Below, one piece after another: positions 61,720 through 64,000 of a stretch of DNA of 64,000 bases. Both the position numbers and the translations under genes were made by a program. Numbering within the stretch: the stretch's first letter is position 1; each line of letters begins with the position of its first letter. The notes below the pieces were generated by a model. That model was not told the DNA's origin. It made no database searches and saw nothing but the letters and a program-made list of their open reading frames with translations. Source of the DNA: Candidatus Methanoperedens sp. (lineage in GTDB: Archaea; Halobacteriota; Methanosarcinia; Methanosarcinales; Methanoperedenaceae); contig JAQUQX010000003.1 in assembly GCA_028715885.1 (NCBI GenBank), positions 20,158 through 84,157 of the forward strand, written 5' to 3'.

Positions 61720-63894
61720 TTACTTTCTCTGTCTCAGCACGAGGAACGCTACTGCAAGCAAGCCTGCAATTGCTAATCCTGCCTCAAAGCCCGGCTCTTT
61801 TGCTGTTGCGGTTGGTTTGGGCGTCGCTGTTTGAGCTGCCTCTGTTCCAGCTGCCGTTCCGGTTGCTACTGCTGTGCCTGTTCCGGTTGCTTTTCCTGTT
61901 CCGGTTGCTTTCGCTGTTCCGGTTGCTGCTGCTGTTCCGGTTGCTGCTGCTGTTCCGGTTGCAGTTTCTGTGCCAGTCACTGCGCCTGCAATCTCGTAGT
62001 CAACCTTGGGGTAGAACCTTGCTGTGTCGTTATCTGCAACTTTGAACTTCATGTTGCCCATGAGGTCCACGGTTGAGTCCTTGGATAAGCTTATTGAGCT
62101 ATCCTCGTTCCACAGGACAAGGGTTGTATCGCCGGCATCATTTACCTTGAATACTCCGAACTTGTCTCCGCCCTTGACTTCGGTTACGCTTGTATCTACT
62201 GCCCATGTGTACCTGAGCTGCACCATATCACTGGTTGCACCAGCGAACACACTGTCAATATATGTAACGAAAATCGGGGTATCAGACTCGCCGCCGATGC
62301 TCTTCTCGACATAGGTATAGACGCTGCCCTGAGCAATTACCTTATCGTCTTTCTTGACGCCGTCTTTGCTCAATACAAGCCATGCCTGTCTCGGTGATGC
62401 CTTTGCGTCTATCGACTGTGCGGTCAGTGTCCAGCCTCCTCCAATGTCCCATGATTCACCGACTGTGAGGGTCTTCTTTTCGGATGAAGCTTTTCCCTGC
62501 TCGATCAATAGTTTGGCAAGTTTCTTGGCTTTGCCGTTGATAGCTACGTATGGCTCTGCCTGCCAGCCAATCTTGTAGTAGTAGCCTGCACCGGATGCGG
62601 TCTTGACGCCACCGGAAGTATATGCCTGCTCTACAACAAGGCTGGCATTTGCTCCATTGACCTCATACTGTTTGATTGCCTTTGTGGTGTTATAGTATAC
62701 ACCTTTCTGTGCGATGGTTCTGTTATCAGCCGAAAGGCTTATTATTGTCAGGTTCTCGCTCATTAGACCGTCTTTCAGGTCATACCAGAATCCTGCAAAG
62801 TTGTACGAATCCCATCTTGCCTCTATACCAGATGCTTGGTTAGCGTTTGGATAATGGGCCGTAGTACCGTTATCGTATACTTCACCCCTTACCTCATGGG
62901 TTCCTACTGTTGTTCTTGTGACCATTGGATAGAACCTTGCCGTGTCGTTATCTGCAACCTTGAACTTCATGTTGCCCATGAGGTCCACGGTTGAGTCCTT
63001 GGATAAGCTTATTGAGCTATCCTCGTTCCACAGGACAAGGGTTGTATCGCCGGCATCATTTACCTTGAATACTCCAAACTTGTCTCCGCCCTTGACTTCG
63101 GTTACACTTGTATCTACTGCCCATGTGTACCTGAGCTGCACCATATCACTGGTTGCGCCAGCGAACACACTGTCAATATATGTAACGAAAATCGGGGTAT
63201 CAGACTCGCCGCCGATGCTCTTCTCGACATAGGTATAGACGCTGCCCTGAGCAATTACCTTATCGTCTTTCTTGACGCCGTCTTTGCTCAATACAAGCCA
63301 TGCCTGTCTCGGTGATGCCTTTGCGTCTATCGACTGTGCGGTCAGTGTCCAGCCTCCTCCAATGTCCCATGATTCACCGACTGTGAGGGTCTTCTTTTCG
63401 GATGAAGCTTTTCCCTGCTCGATCAATAGTTTGGCAAGTTTCTTGGCTTTGCCGTTGATAGCTACGTATGGCTCTGCCTGCCAGCCAATCTTGTAGTAGT
63501 AGCCTGCACCGGATGCGGTCTTGACGCCACCGGAAGTATATGCCTGCTCTACAACAAGGCTGGCATTTGCTCCATTGACCTCATACTGTTTGATTGCCTT
63601 TGTGGTGTTATAGTATACACCTTTCTGTGCGATGGTTCTGTTATCAGCCGAAAGGCTTATTATTGTCAGGTTCTCGCTCATTAGACCGTCTTTCAGGTCA
63701 TACCAGAATCCTGCAAAGTTGTACGAATCCCATCTTGCTATTATACCAGATGCAGCATTTGGAGCGCTAGTGCCGTTGTCGTATACCGTGCCCCTTACCT
63801 CCACGCTGGTAGCTTTAATCGCTGCACTTGCAGGTAATGCTATTGTTAATAACATTAACACCGCTAATGCAATTCCTAATATTTTTTTACTCAT
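61720..63894 (-). CDS. S-layer protein with duplicated domain and PGF-CTERM anchor
   Basis: 724 aa. Signal peptide (LGIALAVLMLLTIALPASA), two copies of the Methanosarcinales S-layer duplication domain (about residues 30-335 and 336-640), a Thr/Ala/Gly linker of repeated ATGTAA-like units that could be O-glycosylated, and a C-terminal membrane anchor (EPGFEAGLAIAGLLAVAFLVLRQRK) of PGF-CTERM type. The two domains are identical from RWDSYNFAGF to TARFYP. Probably the main cell-surface lattice protein. Confidence 0.93.
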   Translation of the reverse strand: MSKKILGIALAVLMLLTIALPASAAIKATSVEVRGTVYDNGTSAPNAASGIIARWDSYNFAGFWYDLKDGLMSENLTIISLSADNRTIAQKGVYYNTTKAIKQYEVNGANASLVVEQAYTSGGVKTASGAGYYYKIGWQAEPYVAINGKAKKLAKLLIEQGKASSEKKTLTVGESWDIGGGWTLTAQSIDAKASPRQAWLVLSKDGVKKDDKVIAQGSVYTYVEKSIGGESDTPIFVTYIDSVFAGATSDMVQLRYTWAVDTSVTEVKGGDKFGVFKVNDAGDTTLVLWNEDSSISLSKDSTVDLMGNMKFKVADNDTARFYPMVTRTTVGTHEVRGEVYDNGTTAHYPNANQASGIEARWDSYNFAGFWYDLKDGLMSENLTIISLSADNRTIAQKGVYYNTTKAIKQYEVNGANASLVVEQAYTSGGVKTASGAGYYYKIGWQAEPYVAINGKAKKLAKLLIEQGKASSEKKTLTVGESWDIGGGWTLTAQSIDAKASPRQAWLVLSKDGVKKDDKVIAQGSVYTYVEKSIGGESDTPIFVTYIDSVFAGATSDMVQLRYTWAVDTSVTEVKGGDKFGVFKVNDAGDTTLVLWNEDSSISLSKDSTVDLMGNMKFKVADNDTARFYPKVDYEIAGAVTGTETATGTAAATGTAAATGTAKATGTGKATGTGTAVATGTAAGTEAAQTATPKPTATAKEPGFEAGLAIAGLLAVAFLVLRQRK
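62012..62820. repeat. S-layer domain repeat, C-terminal copy
   Basis: 809-nt segment repeated at 62930-63738 with only about five differences, all silent. Spacing 918 nt (306 codons). Confidence 0.9.
62930..63738. repeat. S-layer domain repeat, N-terminal copy
   Basis: Partner of 62012-62820. The flanking parts of the two domains differ clearly, so homogenisation stops at sharp borders. Confidence 0.9.
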
Positions 63895-63902
63895 TATTCT
63901 TT

Positions 63903-63960
63903 TCCTCCATATTTTTATATGGTTTAATTTTCTCCTTCGAGATGCCGATTTTACGGCAAG
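63903..63960 (-). promoter_or_regulatory. S-layer leader with palindrome
   Basis: GGAGG ribosome binding site 9 nt before the ATG, overlapping the palindrome CCATATAAAAATATGG (minus strand), which could fold over the site. Promoter TATA-like ACTATATCAC further upstream near 63965. Confidence 0.4.
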
Positions 63961-64000
63961 AGTGATATAGTAATTAAAGACGGAACATTTCGTTCCATCG

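Noticed and set aside
62024..63496. Identical short plus-strand frames inside the S-layer gene
   Set aside because: Pairs of identical frames 918 nt apart simply mirror the internal duplication on the opposite strand.

Overview
The window comes from a euryarchaeal chromosome, most likely an ANME-2d archaeon (Candidatus Methanoperedens or a close relative). This is inferred from gene content; no database search was run. The evidence is: a complete methyl-H4MPT:coenzyme M methyltransferase operon (mtrEDCBAFGH, 49345-54251) with a methanogenesis marker 8 gene just upstream; a cytochrome c maturation set (ccmABC); two enzymes of the futalosine menaquinone pathway (mqnD, mqnB); a Methanosarcinales-type S-layer protein with a duplicated domain; chromosomal protein MC1; archaeal lipid synthesis (egsA); and archaeal information-processing genes (SmAP, L37e, S3Ae, PAN, aMBF1, SepF).

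Layout. 1-8.4 kb: RNA modification and housekeeping genes (RsmB-like methylase, ZPR1, SepF, PUA protein), the SmAP/L37e/purF run, ccmABC and S3Ae. 8.5-15.2 kb: tRNA-Leu, a ribbon-helix-helix coiled-coil protein, PAN, aMBF1, a VapBC pair, an isocitrate-type dehydrogenase, and a tRNA-Trp whose long intron carries a box C/D guide RNA. 15.3-25.5 kb: lipid and RNA-end enzymes (polyprenol kinase-like, RtcA, KptA, EgsA), membrane proteins, secreted proteins and a PUA/PAPS-reductase/ferredoxin fusion. 25.7-30.6 kb: response regulator, desulforedoxin-like protein, superoxide dismutase, three tandem RGG/zinc proteins, a broken IS200-type transposase and MC1. 30.7-38.7 kb: folD-glyA-purN, an AAA ATPase/PIN-like pair that may be a defence module, mqnD-mqnB and a frameshifted DUF2117 gene. 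38.8-49.2 kb: a Mo oxidoreductase with a cytochrome b, an Era-like GTPase cluster, a decayed HEPN next to an MNT gene, an HPS-RraA fusion, CBS proteins, rubrerythrin-like and endonuclease IV-like proteins. 49.3-64 kb: the mtr operon, a TPM/TPM/LemA envelope cluster, a TerC-like protein, LarC, a lipoate ligase-like protein, a methyltransferase and the S-layer protein.

The most unusual signals are not ordinary genes. (1) Two minus-strand reading frames, 3379-3693 and 41789-41941, are assembled largely from GC-rich palindromes. The two loci share modules that are read in the same frame and give related peptides (TYGEAIR, RIKRG), and each frame ends at or next to the start codon of the following gene. 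This resembles coding palindromic repeats such as the Rickettsia palindromic elements. (2) A 27-nt palindrome occurs in the tRNA-Trp intron (14982-15008) and between two convergent genes (45649-45675); the copies differ by one base-pair swap that keeps the hairpin. A third, degenerate copy lies at 18520-18539. (3) The tRNA-Trp intron encodes a box C/D RNA whose two guides fit C34 and C39 of the same tRNA. (4) Two well-conserved genes (ccmA, HPS-RraA) appear to start with ATA and a third with ACG or ATT. (5) The IS200-type transposase has a stop codon exactly at the expected catalytic tyrosine.
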